64,000 bases of DNA from Marinobacter sp. ATCH36 (GCF_023555055.1 NZ_JAMJPL010000004.1:124001-188000), one strand, 5' to 3'. Shown: positions 1-9,176, counted from the stretch's first letter. Program-made: numbers and translations. The notes: a model not told the origin generated them from the letters alone.

Positions 1-42
1 GTCAGCGCTTTCCGACGCCTTCCGCTTTGCCGTCCGCGGCCT

Positions 43-2211
43 TTACTGGCCGACGGATGCCACAATGGTGATCTGTTTGTTATCCGGAATTTCCTGGTAC
101 GACAACACGTGCAATCGCTCTACCCCGAAACTCGCAAACTTGGCCAGAACCGGCCGCAGCGGCCCGGACACCAACAATATTGCCGGTTTGCCCAACATCT
201 CCTGGCGCTGGACACTGTCCTGGAGCGAACGCTGGAGCTTCTCGACCATATTCGGCTCCAGCACCAGCCCGATGTCTTCCTGACCGCCGGATTGTTGACT
301 CTGCTGCATTGACTTCAGCAATAACTGTTCCAAGTCTGGATCCAGGGTGATCACCGGGATTTCGGAGTCGTTGCCGCAGATGCTTTGAACAATCATCCGA
401 CGCAGTGACTGGCGTGCCACTGTCGTCAACAATTTCGGGTCCTGGCTCTTCGGATGCACATTTACAATGGCCTCGGCAATGGAACGCATATCGCGGATCG
501 GCACTTCTTCCTTGAGCAGGTTCTGCAACACTTTCAGCAACAGACTGATGGAAATAGTGGTGGGCACCAGCTCTTCCGCCAGCTTCGGAGACACCTTCTC
601 GAGCTGATCCAGCCACTTCTGGACCTCCTCGTGGCCCAGCAATTCATGGGCGTGTTTCTGCAGGATCTGATTGAGGTGAGTGGCCACCACAGTACTGGCA
701 TCCACCACGGTGTAGCCCAGGGTCTGTGCCTGATCTTTCCTGTCCGGCTCGATCCAGCTGGCATCCAGACCAAAGGCCGGGTCCTTGCCCTCAATACCCT
801 CGATCTTGCCGAACACCTGCCCCGGATCAATGGCCAGCTCCCGGTCCGGATGAATCTCCGCCTCGGCGATCGTTACTCCCATCAGGGTGATGCGATACAC
901 ATTGGGCATCAGGTCCAGATTGTCGCGAATGTGGACCGACGGCATCAGGAACCCAAGATCCTGGGAGAGCTTCTTGCGCACACCCTTGATGCGGCTGAGC
1001 AGCTGTCCACCCTGGGACTTGTCCACCAGGGGAATCAGCCGATAGCCCACTTCCAGGCCAACAATGTCTACCGTTGCCACGTCGTCCCAACCCAGCTCCC
1101 GGGTCTCGCCCGGAGGCGGTAACTGAGCGCTCTGGTCACCGCCATCGCCGCCGGACGGAATATCCCGACCCGCCGGTCTCGCGCCGCCGCCCCGGGCGGG
1201 GAACACACCCTCCTCTTCAACCGTCTGACGCTCCTGCTGCCAGATATACCAGGCAATGGCACCAGAAATAGCGCCAAGACCCAGAAAAGCCACGTGAGGC
1301 ATGCCTGGAATCAGCCCGAGAATGACAAGAATCACCGCCGCGATGCCCAGCGCCTTTGGCGCATTGAACATCTGCTGCAATATCTGGCCACCCATATCCT
1401 GGCTGGAGGTTACGCGGGTCACCATGATCGCGGCAGAGGTGGACAGCAGCAGCGAAGGAATCTGCGCCACCAAGCCGTCACCAATGGTCAGCAGTGCATA
1501 GTTCTGGGTCGCAGTGCCAAAATCCAGACCGTGCTGCACCATGCCGATGGCGATACCGCCGATCAGGTTGATGGCCAGAATCAACAGGCCGGCAACCGCG
1601 TCACCTTTGACGAACTTGCTGGCACCGTCCATGGAACCGTAGAAATCCGCCTCCTGGGCGATTTCGGAACGGCGGTGCTTGGCCTCGTCCTGGTTGATCA
1701 GGCCGGCATTCAGGTCTGCGTCAATAGCCATTTGCTTGCCGGGCATGGCATCCAGGGTAAAACGGGCACTCACCTCGGAAACCCGGCCAGCACCTTTGGT
1801 GACCACCAGAAAGTTGATGATCATCAGGATGGCGAATACCACCAGGCCGACGGCATAGTTGCCGCCAATCAGCACCGCACCGAAAGATTCGATGACTTTA
1901 CCGGCGGCATCTCCGCCCTCATGGCCGTTAAGCAGCACAATCCGTGTCGACGCTACGTTAAGCGCCAGCCTGAGCAGCGTGGCCACCAGCAATACCGTGG
2001 GAAAGGACGCAAACTCCATCGGGCGCAGGGCGTATACGCACACCAGCAGAATCACGATGGAAAGAGTGATATTGAAAGTAAAAAACACGTCCAGCATGAA
2101 CGCCGGCATGGGCAATATCATCATGCCCAGCAACCCCATCAGCATGACGGGAACGCCCAGATTACCCCGCGTCAGGGATTTGACATTATTTAGGACTAAC
2201 GCTCGGTCCAT
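43..2211 (-). CDS. flhA: Flagellar type III export gate protein FlhA
   Basis: This 722-residue protein matches FlhA, the inner-membrane export gate of the flagellar type III secretion apparatus. Hydrophobic segments fill about residues 20-330. The FHIPEP-family signature (RFTLDAMPGKQMAID) lies near residue 150. A Gly/Pro-rich linker (about 335-375) leads to the large cytoplasmic domain that docks chaperone-substrate complexes. The ATG start gives MDRALVLN, close to the usual MDR... start of pseudomonad FlhA, and the length is only slightly above the usual 690-710. It is transcribed on the minus strand from a sigma-54-like promoter about 85-100 bases upstream. The downstream flhF expected in this gene order would begin beyond the left edge. 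Three plus-strand genes separate it from flhB, which is unusual. Confidence 0.97.
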   Translation of the reverse strand: MDRALVLNNVKSLTRGNLGVPVMLMGLLGMMILPMPAFMLDVFFTFNITLSIVILLVCVYALRPMEFASFPTVLLVATLLRLALNVASTRIVLLNGHEGGDAAGKVIESFGAVLIGGNYAVGLVVFAILMIINFLVVTKGAGRVSEVSARFTLDAMPGKQMAIDADLNAGLINQDEAKHRRSEIAQEADFYGSMDGASKFVKGDAVAGLLILAINLIGGIAIGMVQHGLDFGTATQNYALLTIGDGLVAQIPSLLLSTSAAIMVTRVTSSQDMGGQILQQMFNAPKALGIAAVILVILGLIPGMPHVAFLGLGAISGAIAWYIWQQERQTVEEEGVFPARGGGARPAGRDIPSGGDGGDQSAQLPPPGETRELGWDDVATVDIVGLEVGYRLIPLVDKSQGGQLLSRIKGVRKKLSQDLGFLMPSVHIRDNLDLMPNVYRITLMGVTIAEAEIHPDRELAIDPGQVFGKIEGIEGKDPAFGLDASWIEPDRKDQAQTLGYTVVDASTVVATHLNQILQKHAHELLGHEEVQKWLDQLEKVSPKLAEELVPTTISISLLLKVLQNLLKEEVPIRDMRSIAEAIVNVHPKSQDPKLLTTVARQSLRRMIVQSICGNDSEIPVITLDPDLEQLLLKSMQQSQQSGGQEDIGLVLEPNMVEKLQRSLQDSVQRQEMLGKPAILLVSGPLRPVLAKFASFGVERLHVLSYQEIPDNKQITIVASVGQ

Positions 2212-2294
2212 GCCGGAAAACTCTCCGATTAGCGGTTAACCGCGGTTTCTCGCGGGTGGTTTTTTTGACGCCGATGCATCGTTGCGAGGTGTAT

Positions 2295-2312
2295 TCGCAA
2301 GATCCGTACCAG
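2295..2312 (-). promoter_or_regulatory. Sigma-54 promoter of flhA
   Basis: Read on the minus strand this is CTGGTACGGATCTTGCGA, with GG and GC separated by exactly 10 bases as RpoN requires (consensus TGGCAC-N5-TTGC). It lies about 85 bases upstream of the flhA start, in keeping with FleQ/RpoN control of flhA. A 12-base palindrome GCGGTTAACCGC (2232-2243) falls in the predicted leader. Confidence 0.6.
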
Positions 2313-2339
2313 AGCTGAGGTTTTTTCTGTGAGCCATGC

Positions 2340-2368
2340 CTGACGGACATGCCGATATACGGTATCCT
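2340..2368 (+). promoter_or_regulatory. Possible sigma-70 promoter of upp
   Basis: A CTGACG -35-like hexamer, a 17-base spacer and a TATCCT -10-like hexamer lie about 70 bases upstream of the upp start. Neither hexamer is perfect, so this is a candidate only. Confidence 0.4.
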
Positions 2369-2439
2369 TGCGCCATTTACCGGCTTTCACGCCTGCATCC
2401 AGCATTCAGACACAGCCCAGAACGCAAAAAGGTGAACCC

Positions 2440-3078
2440 ATGCCAATCCACGAGGTAAGACACCCCCTAATCCGCCATAAACTCGGTCTCATGCGCCGCG
2501 CCGACATCAGCACCAAGAATTTCCGCGAGCTGGCCCAGGAAGTGGGCGCCCTGCTGACCTATGAGGCCACCAAGGATTTCTCCCTACAGAAAGAAACCAT
2601 CGAAGGCTGGGCCGGCCCTGTGGAAATCGAACAGATCCAGGGCAAGAAAATCACTATTGTCCCCATTTTGCGGGCGGGCATGGGCATGCTGGACGGTGTG
2701 CTCACCCTGATTCCCGGGGCTCGCGTCAGCGTTGTTGGTCAGGTAAGAAATGAAGAAACCCTGGAGGCCAGTACCTATCTCGAAAAACTGGTGGGAGAGC
2801 TTGACCAGCGCATGGCCATGATCGTCGACCCTATGCTCGCGACGGGTGGTTCCATGATTTCAACCATCGATCTGCTGAAGAAGGCAGGCAGCCATGAAAT
2901 ACGCGCCCTTGTGCTGGTGGCCGCACCGGAAGGTATCGACAAAGTGCTGGAAAAGCATCCGGATGTTTCCATCTATACAGCATCCATTGACGAGCGGCTG
3001 AACGAGAAAGGCTACATCCTCCCCGGCCTCGGCGATGCCGGTGACAAAATATTCGGCACCAAGCAGAAGGACGTCTGA
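2440..3078 (+). CDS. upp: Uracil phosphoribosyltransferase
   Basis: This 212-residue cytoplasmic enzyme converts uracil and PRPP to UMP in pyrimidine salvage. The start [19 protein letters not shown] is typical of Upp. The PRPP-binding loop reads [11 protein letters not shown], and the C-terminus carries the uracil-binding [13 protein letters not shown] chose ATG 2440 over an upstream in-frame start at 2368 because family homology begins there and a purine-rich AAAAAGGTG precedes it. The uracil permease gene follows after 2 bases, so uptake and salvage are probably coupled in one operon. The operon runs against the flanking flagellar genes. Confidence 0.97.
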   Translation: MPIHEVRHPLIRHKLGLMRRADISTKNFRELAQEVGALLTYEATKDFSLQKETIEGWAGPVEIEQIQGKKITIVPILRAGMGMLDGVLTLIPGARVSVVGQVRNEETLEASTYLEKLVGELDQRMAMIVDPMLATGGSMISTIDLLKKAGSHEIRALVLVAAPEGIDKVLEKHPDVSIYTASIDERLNEKGYILPGLGDAGDKIFGTKQKDV

Positions 3079-3080
3079 GC

Positions 3081-4337
3081 ATGCAGGACCACCTGAACGA
3101 CCCAATCTGGAAGCAGGCCATTGCCGGCTCACAGATGCTGCTGGTGGCCTTCGGCGCACTGGTGTTGATGCCGCTGATCACCGGCCTGGATCCCAACGTT
3201 GCTCTGTTTACTGCCGGCATTGGCACGCTGATTTTTCATATTGTCACCGGCGGGCAGATCCCCATATTCCTGGCGTCCTCTTTTGCCTTTATCGCCCCCA
3301 TCATCGCCGCCAAGGGCCGTTTTGGCCTTGAGGAAACGCTGGGCGGCCTGATGGCGGCGGGTATTCTCTATATTATCCTCAGTGGTGCTGTGCGCCTGCG
3401 CGGCACCGGCTTCATTACCCGCCTGTTGCCGCCGGTGGTCATCGGCCCGGTGATCATGGTCATCGGCCTGGGTCTGGCGCCGGTCGCTGTTCACATGGCC
3501 TCCGGTCGCACCGGTGATGGCGCGGAACAACTGGTGCCCTATGACACCGCCATCTGGATCGCGATGATTTCCCTGACCATAACGGTGATCATGGCCGTCT
3601 GGTCCAGCGGTATTTTCCGGCTGATTCCGATCATGTTTGGCATTATCGTCGGTTACATTCTATCGGCCATTGCCGGCATCGTGGATTTGTCCCCCATCAG
3701 CGAAGCACCCTGGTTTGCCGTCCCCAATTTCGTGGCGCCGGAGTTCAGTTGGGCGGCCATCCTGTTCATGATCCCGGTTGCCATAGCACCGGCCATCGAG
3801 CACATCGGCGACATCCTGGCCATTGGCACCGTTACCCGCAAAAACTACCTTGAAAAGCCAGGTCTGCACCGCACCCTGCTTGGCGATGGCCTGGCGACCA
3901 GCGCAGCGTCTGCCCTGGGCGGCCCGCCCAACACCACCTACTCTGAAGTCACCGGTGCGGTGGTGCTGACCAGGAACTTCAACCCGAAGGTGATGATCTG
4001 GGCGGCGTGCATTGCCATCGTATTGGCGTTCGTAGGTAAATTCGGCGCGGCCCTGCAGACTATTCCAGCGCCGGTCATGGGCGGCATTCTCTGCCTGCTG
4101 TTCGGCTCTATTGCGGTTGTAGGCCTCAATACCCTGATCCGTCACCAGGTGGACCTGTCAAAGGCCCGCAACCTGGTCATCGTCGCCGTTACCCTGGTAT
4201 TCGGTATCGGCGGCATGGCGATCGGCAATCTGGAAGGCATTGCCCTGTGTGCCGTAGTGGCCATTGCCCTGAACCTGATCCTGCCGGGTAGCGGCGAGGC
4301 ATGGGGTAAAAAGATCCATGAGCACGACACCCTCTAA
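3081..4337 (+). CDS. uraA: Uracil permease, NCS2/UraA family
   Basis: This 418-residue polytopic membrane protein resembles nucleobase:cation symporter-2 family members, which import uracil with protons. Hydrophobic segments run from about residue 15 to the C-terminus. The family signature region is seen around residues 225-275: the conserved glutamate in PAIEHIGD, then GDGLATSAASALGGPPNTTYSEVTG split across two short conserved blocks. It sits 2 bases after upp, so imported uracil can be trapped at once as UMP. Its last 20 bases overlap the next gene in another frame, which suggests translational coupling. UraA is more likely than a xanthine permease (same superfamily) because of the upp partner. 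Confidence 0.95.
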   Translation: MQDHLNDPIWKQAIAGSQMLLVAFGALVLMPLITGLDPNVALFTAGIGTLIFHIVTGGQIPIFLASSFAFIAPIIAAKGRFGLEETLGGLMAAGILYIILSGAVRLRGTGFITRLLPPVVIGPVIMVIGLGLAPVAVHMASGRTGDGAEQLVPYDTAIWIAMISLTITVIMAVWSSGIFRLIPIMFGIIVGYILSAIAGIVDLSPISEAPWFAVPNFVAPEFSWAAILFMIPVAIAPAIEHIGDILAIGTVTRKNYLEKPGLHRTLLGDGLATSAASALGGPPNTTYSEVTGAVVLTRNFNPKVMIWAACIAIVLAFVGKFGAALQTIPAPVMGGILCLLFGSIAVVGLNTLIRHQVDLSKARNLVIVAVTLVFGIGGMAIGNLEGIALCAVVAIALNLILPGSGEAWGKKIHEHDTL

Positions 4338-5187
4338 AGCCAACGCCGGTAAAGACAGCTCCGGCATCAGCTTTACCGCCCTCTACACCGGTGCCGTCTG
4401 GCACCGGCACGGGCTCTCAGATGACGTGCTCGCCACGGACCAGGGCCGCTGGCTTTACCACCTGATGACCCCCTTCGAAGCTAGCAGCAAGGCCCTCATC
4501 GGCGGCAACATCCGCACCTTCCTGCTGCAGCGCCACCTGATCATTGACCACCTGATCGAACAGGCGCTGGAACGCGGCGTTACCCAGGTACTGGAAATCG
4601 CCTGCGGCATGTCCCCGAGAGGTATCCGCTTGCGGGACAAGCACCCGCTGATCCACATGGTGGAGGCCGATCTCCCTGACATGGCCACCCGCAAGGCTTC
4701 AAGGTTGCTGGTATCTGGTCGATTGGGTGACCATCACCAGGTGATGCCCGTCGATATTCTGGCGGAGTCCGGCGAGCAGTCACTGGAGACGGTTGTCGGC
4801 AGGGCTTTCGCCAATAATGCCCCGATGATCGTCGTCACCGAAGGCCTGACCGGCTACTTTTCGCTGCCGGTTATTTCACGGTTCTGGAGACGCCTGGCCC
4901 AGTTGATGCAACAACGCCCGGGCTCGGTCTACCTCTCCGAAAGCTACCTGATGCCAAAGCAGCCGCTGCTGCGCGGCAGCCTGAAATCCCTCGGCGGGAT
5001 ACTGGGAGCAATTACGCGAAGTGACGTCAGTTTCCATTTCCTCAACGACCAGGAAGCCGCCGAGCACTTTGCGGCCTGCGGCTTCCCTTCCGTTACCGTT
5101 AACAATCCCACCGACTTTTACCGCCGCCTTCCGATTCCCGATAGCCGGCATGATCCTATGGTTCGGGTTGTTGAGGCTTCGTCGTAG
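4318..5187 (+). CDS. SAM-dependent methyltransferase, leucine carboxyl methyltransferase-like
   Basis: This 289-residue soluble protein has a class I Rossmann methyltransferase fold. Motif I reads VLEIACGMSPRG (about residues 91-102), followed by an acidic residue in VEADLPDM. A later conserved block, MIVVTEGLTGYF, resembles the LCMT/PPM1-like group. The substrate is unknown. It overlaps uraA by 20 bases on the same strand and is probably co-transcribed with upp-uraA, but nothing in its sequence ties it to pyrimidines. Two long hairpin repeats follow directly, and the first could end this transcript. Confidence 0.85.
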   Translation: MSTTPSKANAGKDSSGISFTALYTGAVWHRHGLSDDVLATDQGRWLYHLMTPFEASSKALIGGNIRTFLLQRHLIIDHLIEQALERGVTQVLEIACGMSPRGIRLRDKHPLIHMVEADLPDMATRKASRLLVSGRLGDHHQVMPVDILAESGEQSLETVVGRAFANNAPMIVVTEGLTGYFSLPVISRFWRRLAQLMQQRPGSVYLSESYLMPKQPLLRGSLKSLGGILGAITRSDVSFHFLNDQEAAEHFAACGFPSVTVNNPTDFYRRLPIPDSRHDPMVRVVEASS

Positions 5188-5218
5188 CCTTCTTGTAGCC
5201 TGATGGGTCGGTGGCGGC

Positions 5219-5325
5219 GGGTGTGGGGAAGGGGCTGCCAAAAAACGCCCGTGAATACGTCCCTGTAGGGCTCGGTCGCGCCATCCCTGGCGCTCCACGT
5301 TTTTGGGAGCCCCTTCCCCACACCC
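5219..5325. repeat. Long inverted repeat with conserved core, copy A
   Basis: A 21-base left arm (5219-5239) is complementary to the right arm (5305-5325) with one mismatch, and pairing continues inward through an A-run/T-run (AAAAACG/CGTTTTT). The enclosed core, read on the minus strand, contains GCCAGGGATGGC, CCGAGC and ACAGGGACGT, the motifs shared with copies B-E. It lies 31 bases after the methyltransferase stop, so it may act as its terminator. Confidence 0.85.
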
Positions 5326-5403
5326 TCTCGGGCAACGGCGATATCGCCAACCCCGACTCAAAGTTTATGCTTCAGGTTATTCGCGATATCTGAGGAGTCA
5401 AAA

Positions 5404-5513
5404 GTGGTTCTTCGGGTGGGCTTCCCAAAACTGTGCGGAGCCATGGATGGCGGAGCTCAAGCGCCACAGGGATGTGCTTGAGCGTGTTTTGGGAAGCCCA
5501 CCTGAAGAACCAC
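5404..5513. repeat. Long inverted repeat with conserved core, copy B
   Basis: A 28-base left arm (5404-5431) pairs with the right arm (5486-5513) with one mismatch. On the plus strand the core contains TGTGCGGAGCCATGGATGGC and CACAGGGATGTG, then GCGTG. Copies A and B together fill most of the gene-free stretch 5188-5554, and B ends about 40 bases from the flhB stop. Short open frames here are only translations of the repeat. Confidence 0.85.
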
Positions 5514-5554
5514 CTCCCTGCAGCGCGCAGGCTACAAGAGGGCAAACACCGGGC

Positions 5555-6691
5555 TCACCCATCCCGCCGCATATCCGAAGGTATGGGGAAGTCCGGCACG
5601 TGGGGTTTCTCACCGCGCCCCTTACGGAACTGGCGGAGCTGGAACACGTAGGCCAGAACCTGGGCGATGGCCATGTACAGGCCGTCGGGGATCTCGCCGC
5701 CCAGTTCGGTATTGTGATAGACCGCCCGGGTCAGAGGTGGCGTGCGGAGGATCTCCACCTTGTTTTCGCGGGCAATTTCCATAATCTTGAAGGCGGTTTG
5801 GTCGGACCCCTTGGCGACCACAATTGGCGCCGCCATCTTCTTCTGGTCGTACTTCAGCGCCACCGCATAATGGGTCGGGTTGGTGATGACCACATCGGCA
5901 CCGGGCACATCCTGCATCATCCGACGCTGGGCCATTTCCCGTTGAAGCTGGCGGATCTTGCCCTTCACTTCCGGTTTGCCTTCGGTGTCCTTGTATTCGT
6001 CCTTCACCTCCTGCTTGGTCATACGCAGCTTTTTCTGGTGATCGAATATCTGGAACGGCACGTCGATGGCGGCGATGACGATGGTGGCGCAGGCGAGGAT
6101 GAAAAAACTCCAGCCCAGGGTCCACAACACATGTTCCATGGCAGACCTGGCGGGTTCTTCCGAGATGCTGAGCAGATCCTCGGTACGCAGATTCAGGATC
6201 AGGATGGCCACAGACAGAACCAGGCCTACTTTCAGGATGGCTTTGACCAGTTCGATCAAGGAACGCATGGAGAACATGCGTTTCAGGCCCTTGAGGGGGT
6301 CCATGCGGTTGAGTTTCGGGGCGATGGCTTTGCCGCTGACGAGCAGTCCACCGATACCAATGGAGCCGGCAATGGCGGCAACTAATAGCAGGATCAGTAA
6401 TGGGGCCAGTGAGAGCGCAGCTTCTTTGGTTGATGCGATCAGCTGAACGCTCATGTGGCGGGTGTCGAAGATGGCGGAGCGTTCTATCACGAAGCTGTCG
6501 CGCATTATGTTTTCCATGGCCCCACCCATGGAGGCGCCGAACATCAGCAGGCCGCCGGCGCCGGCCAGCAGGACGGCCATGGTGGCCAGTTCCTTGGAGC
6601 GCGCGGTCTGGCCATCCTCCTTGGCTTTTTCGAGCCTTCGGGGGGTGGCCTCTTCGGTTTTCTCCTGGCTGTTGTCGTTTTCTTCTGCCAT
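5555..6691 (-). CDS. flhB: Flagellar export switch protein FlhB
   Basis: This 378-residue protein is FlhB, the membrane protein that switches export specificity from rod/hook to filament substrates. The charged N-terminus (MAEENDNSQEKTEEATP) and four hydrophobic segments (about residues 35-215) match the family. The autocleavage motif is intact in DVVITNPTHYAVAL, about residue 270, with cleavage expected between N and P. It lies downstream of fliR in the fliL-to-flhB series but is separated from it by 167 bases holding repeat copy C, so its expression may be partly uncoupled. No separate sigma-54 site was seen in that gap. Confidence 0.97.
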   Translation of the reverse strand: MAEENDNSQEKTEEATPRRLEKAKEDGQTARSKELATMAVLLAGAGGLLMFGASMGGAMENIMRDSFVIERSAIFDTRHMSVQLIASTKEAALSLAPLLILLLVAAIAGSIGIGGLLVSGKAIAPKLNRMDPLKGLKRMFSMRSLIELVKAILKVGLVLSVAILILNLRTEDLLSISEEPARSAMEHVLWTLGWSFFILACATIVIAAIDVPFQIFDHQKKLRMTKQEVKDEYKDTEGKPEVKGKIRQLQREMAQRRMMQDVPGADVVITNPTHYAVALKYDQKKMAAPIVVAKGSDQTAFKIMEIARENKVEILRTPPLTRAVYHNTELGGEIPDGLYMAIAQVLAYVFQLRQFRKGRGEKPHVPDFPIPSDMRRDG

Positions 6692-6718
6692 GTTTTGCTG
6701 TCTTAGCTTTGAAGTGTC

Positions 6719-6827
6719 GGTCGGTGGGGATGGCTATCCAAAACACGCTCCTTCGGCACATCCATGTGACGCTTGAGCTCCGCCATCCATGGCTCCGCAC
6801 AGTTTTGGATAGCCATCCCCACCGACC
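6719..6827. repeat. Long inverted repeat with conserved core, copy C, between fliR and flhB
   Basis: Arms of 26 bases (6719-6744 and 6802-6827) are perfectly complementary and begin GGTCGGTGGGGATGG. Read on the minus strand the core begins TGTGCGGAGCCATGGATGGC, identical over that stretch to copies B and D. It lies inside the flagellar operon, between fliR (start 7641, end 6859) and flhB (start 6691). Confidence 0.88.
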
Positions 6828-6858
6828 TCGGCAAACTTTCGAGGTAGACCATTAACCG

Positions 6859-7641
6859 TTACGGCTGGCCCTGCAGGTTTCGCATGAATTCGAACGTTTC
6901 TCTTGTGTACTGTTCGAAGTGCGGCAGAAAATTGGCGTGCAGCACCCATATGGCAAATAATCCAAAAATCAGGCCAATCGGGAAGCCGAGGGCGAAAATA
7001 TTCATCTGGGGCGCGGCGCGGGTCATTACGCCGAAGGAGATGTTGACGATAAATACAGCGGTTACCGCTGGCAGCGCCAATAACAGAGCGGAGACAAACA
7101 TCCAGCTGATGCGGTGGGCCAGCTCCCAGACGCCCGACTGGCCCAGGCCTTCGAGGCCGATGGGCAGGGTGCGGAAGCTTTCGATGAAGACTTCGAAGGC
7201 CACCAGGTGGCCGTTCATGGCCAGGTACAGCAGCGTGATGGTGATGCTGTAGATCTGTGCCAGCACGGGCACGTTGACGCCATTGGCCGGGTCGACCATG
7301 GAGGCGAAGCCAAGGCCCATTTGCATGGCGATCATCTGGCCGGCCACCACGAATAGCTGGAACAGCGCGGTCAGGGCGAAGCCCATGCCTACGCCGATCA
7401 GGATCTGCTGGAGGGTGATCACTACCCCATCCGCGCTGAAGGCATCGATTTGCGGTACCGGGGGAATCATCGGCACCACCAGGATGGTGATGATCAGGGC
7501 CAGGCCGAGCCGGACTCTGGCAGGTACCAGTTGGGTACCAATAAAGGGGATGACCATCATGAAGCTGGCCAGGCGGAACAGGGGCCACAGGTGTTGCCCT
7601 ACCCACTGGTTGATCAGGTCAGCTGATATTTCCGTGGGCAT
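6859..7641 (-). CDS. fliR: Flagellar export gate protein FliR
   Basis: This 260-residue integral membrane protein matches FliR of the FliP5-Q4-R1 export gate. It is hydrophobic throughout, with about six membrane segments, and has the FliR-like QMGLGFASMVDPANG block near residue 109. The ATG start gives MPTEISADLINQWVG, and the gene follows fliQ after 6 bases. The length is normal for the family. Gene order fliP-fliQ-fliR-flhB is conserved, apart from the repeat inserted after fliR. Confidence 0.96.
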   Translation of the reverse strand: MPTEISADLINQWVGQHLWPLFRLASFMMVIPFIGTQLVPARVRLGLALIITILVVPMIPPVPQIDAFSADGVVITLQQILIGVGMGFALTALFQLFVVAGQMIAMQMGLGFASMVDPANGVNVPVLAQIYSITITLLYLAMNGHLVAFEVFIESFRTLPIGLEGLGQSGVWELAHRISWMFVSALLLALPAVTAVFIVNISFGVMTRAAPQMNIFALGFPIGLIFGLFAIWVLHANFLPHFEQYTRETFEFMRNLQGQP

Positions 7642-7647
7642 GCCCGG

Positions 7648-7917
7648 TCAACCGATCAGGTAGGGAATGCTGGTGATCAGCCGTTCCGCGTGGTCGAGTA
7701 GCTGGGTCAGCATCCAGGGACCCATCACGATTATGGTGATCAGGGTGACCAAAAGGCGTGGCAGGAAGCTCAGGGTCTGTTCGTTGATCTGAGTGGCAGC
7801 CTGGAAGGTGCTGACCACAAGACCGATCACCAGCCCGGGGCCGATGATCAGGCTTGCTAGCAGCACGATCATCCACAGGGCTTCACGCAGGATGTCGATA
7901 ACGGTTTCGGGCGTCAT
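7648..7917 (-). CDS. fliQ: Flagellar export gate protein FliQ
   Basis: This 89-residue protein has two hydrophobic hairpin helices (about residues 15-40 and 52-75), and the start MTPETVIDILREALW is typical of FliQ. It is a small subunit of the flagellar export gate with FliP and FliR. It lies 12 bases after fliP and 6 bases before fliR, inside one operon. Confidence 0.96.
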   Translation of the reverse strand: MTPETVIDILREALWMIVLLASLIIGPGLVIGLVVSTFQAATQINEQTLSFLPRLLVTLITIIVMGPWMLTQLLDHAERLITSIPYLIG

Positions 7918-7929
7918 GGTTGCATTCCC

Positions 7930-8694
7930 CTATATCCCGTAACTGGCAGCCAGGGTGCCCATGATCAGGGCCCAGCCGTCCACCAGTACAAACAGCATGA
8001 TTTTGAACGGCAGTGATATGATGATCGGTGAAAGCATCATCATACCCATGGCCATCAGCACGCTGGCCACCACCATGTCGATAATGAGAAACGGTATAAA
8101 GAGGATAAACCCGATCTGGAAGGCGGTTTTCAGCTCGCTTGTGACAAACGCCGGTAACAACACCCAGAAAGAGACGTCCTGGGGAGTTGCGTATTGTTCG
8201 TCTGCAATGCGCATGAACAGGCCCAGGTCGCTTTCACGGGTCTGGGCGAGCATGAACTCGCGGAATGGCTGGCTGGCCTGCTCCACGGCTTCTAGCGAGG
8301 ATAGCTCCTCTTGCATATAGGGCTGAAGCGCCACCTCGTTCACTTCTTCCAGCACCGGCTTCATGATGAAAATCGTGAGGAAGAGTGTCAGGCCTAGAAG
8401 GATCTGGTTCGAGGGCGTGGACTGCAGACCAAGGGCCTGGCGAAGTATGGCAAACACCACGATGATGCGGGTGAACGACGTCATCATCATCAGCATCGCA
8501 GGCAGGAAGGTCAGCGCAGTCATCAGCGCCAGTATCTGCAGCGATACCGAATATTCCTGCACACCCTCCTCTTCGCCGGGCGTTACCGTAAAGGCAGGGA
8601 TCCCCGGTATATCCGCCACTGCAGCAGGAGCCCAGGTAGTGAAAAGAATCAGGGTCAGTAAGGCGAGGACACGCCCGGGAACACGCGCCAACAT
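7930..8694 (-). CDS. fliP: Flagellar export gate protein FliP
   Basis: This 254-residue protein has a cleavable signal peptide (hydrophobic residues about 9-27, ending [10 protein letters not shown]), as is usual for FliP. The family core follows: [20 protein letters not shown] and [12 protein letters not shown]. It forms the ring of the export gate with FliQ and FliR. It is 1 base downstream of fliO, so the two are probably translationally coupled. Confidence 0.97.
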   Translation of the reverse strand: MLARVPGRVLALLTLILFTTWAPAAVADIPGIPAFTVTPGEEEGVQEYSVSLQILALMTALTFLPAMLMMMTSFTRIIVVFAILRQALGLQSTPSNQILLGLTLFLTIFIMKPVLEEVNEVALQPYMQEELSSLEAVEQASQPFREFMLAQTRESDLGLFMRIADEQYATPQDVSFWVLLPAFVTSELKTAFQIGFILFIPFLIIDMVVASVLMAMGMMMLSPIIISLPFKIMLFVLVDGWALIMGTLAASYGI

Positions 8695-8695
8695 G

Positions 8696-9175
8696 TCAGG
8701 AGCCGTCCTTCGATGAAGAACCGGAGCTCCAGGATTTACCGATCATGCCCTGGAGTTTGCGCGCGAAGTCGCCAGATACCGGCTCACCGGCGCTGACGAC
8801 TGGCTTGTCAAATACATGCAGGGTGCGAATGGTGGACGGGGTTACGCCCACCAGGATCTGCGTGCCTCCCACTTCGATCAGCGCTATACGCTCCCGTGTA
8901 CCCATGGGCATCACCGACACCACCTTGATGGCACGGGTGTTACCACCGCTCATTCCGCCCATGCGCCGCACGATCCAGGCACAACCGAAAATAAGCGCGA
9001 GTACCGCCAGCAAACCGGCGCCAAGGGTCAGCATGGTAACCAGGGTATCAGGCGCTGATGTGGTTTCCCGGGCCGGGACTTCCTGCTCCTGGGCCGCCAC
9101 AAGGGCTGGCGCCAACAGCGTCAGAAAATAGCCGAAAAACCCGTTTCGAAGCACAGAGCCAGGGATCAGCGTCAT
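8696..9175 (-). CDS. fliO: Flagellar assembly protein FliO
   Basis: This 159-residue protein resembles FliO, which helps the FliP ring assemble. A hydrophobic N-terminal segment (about 12-28), possibly a signal sequence, is followed by a transmembrane helix (about 46-67). The C-terminal cytoplasmic part is a small beta-rich domain ([21 protein letters not shown], seen in two blocks). FliO is poorly conserved, so position between fliN and fliP is part of the evidence. It lies 1 base from each neighbour. Confidence 0.92.
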   Translation of the reverse strand: MTLIPGSVLRNGFFGYFLTLLAPALVAAQEQEVPARETTSAPDTLVTMLTLGAGLLAVLALIFGCAWIVRRMGGMSGGNTRAIKVVSVMPMGTRERIALIEVGGTQILVGVTPSTIRTLHVFDKPVVSAGEPVSGDFARKLQGMIGKSWSSGSSSKDGS

Positions 9176-9176
9176 A

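Noticed and set aside
2232..2243. GCGGTTAACCGC palindrome as an operator
   Set aside because: It lies in the predicted flhA leader, but a single 12-base palindrome matches no regulator I can name.
5219..5513. Repeats A and B as insertion-sequence ends or CRISPR
   Set aside because: No transposase frame lies between or beside them, and there are no regularly spaced repeats and spacers.
5303..6385. 360-codon plus-strand frame over flhB
   Set aside because: It starts inside repeat A and runs antisense to flhB; low-complexity His/Gly/Gln composition is typical of a shadow frame.
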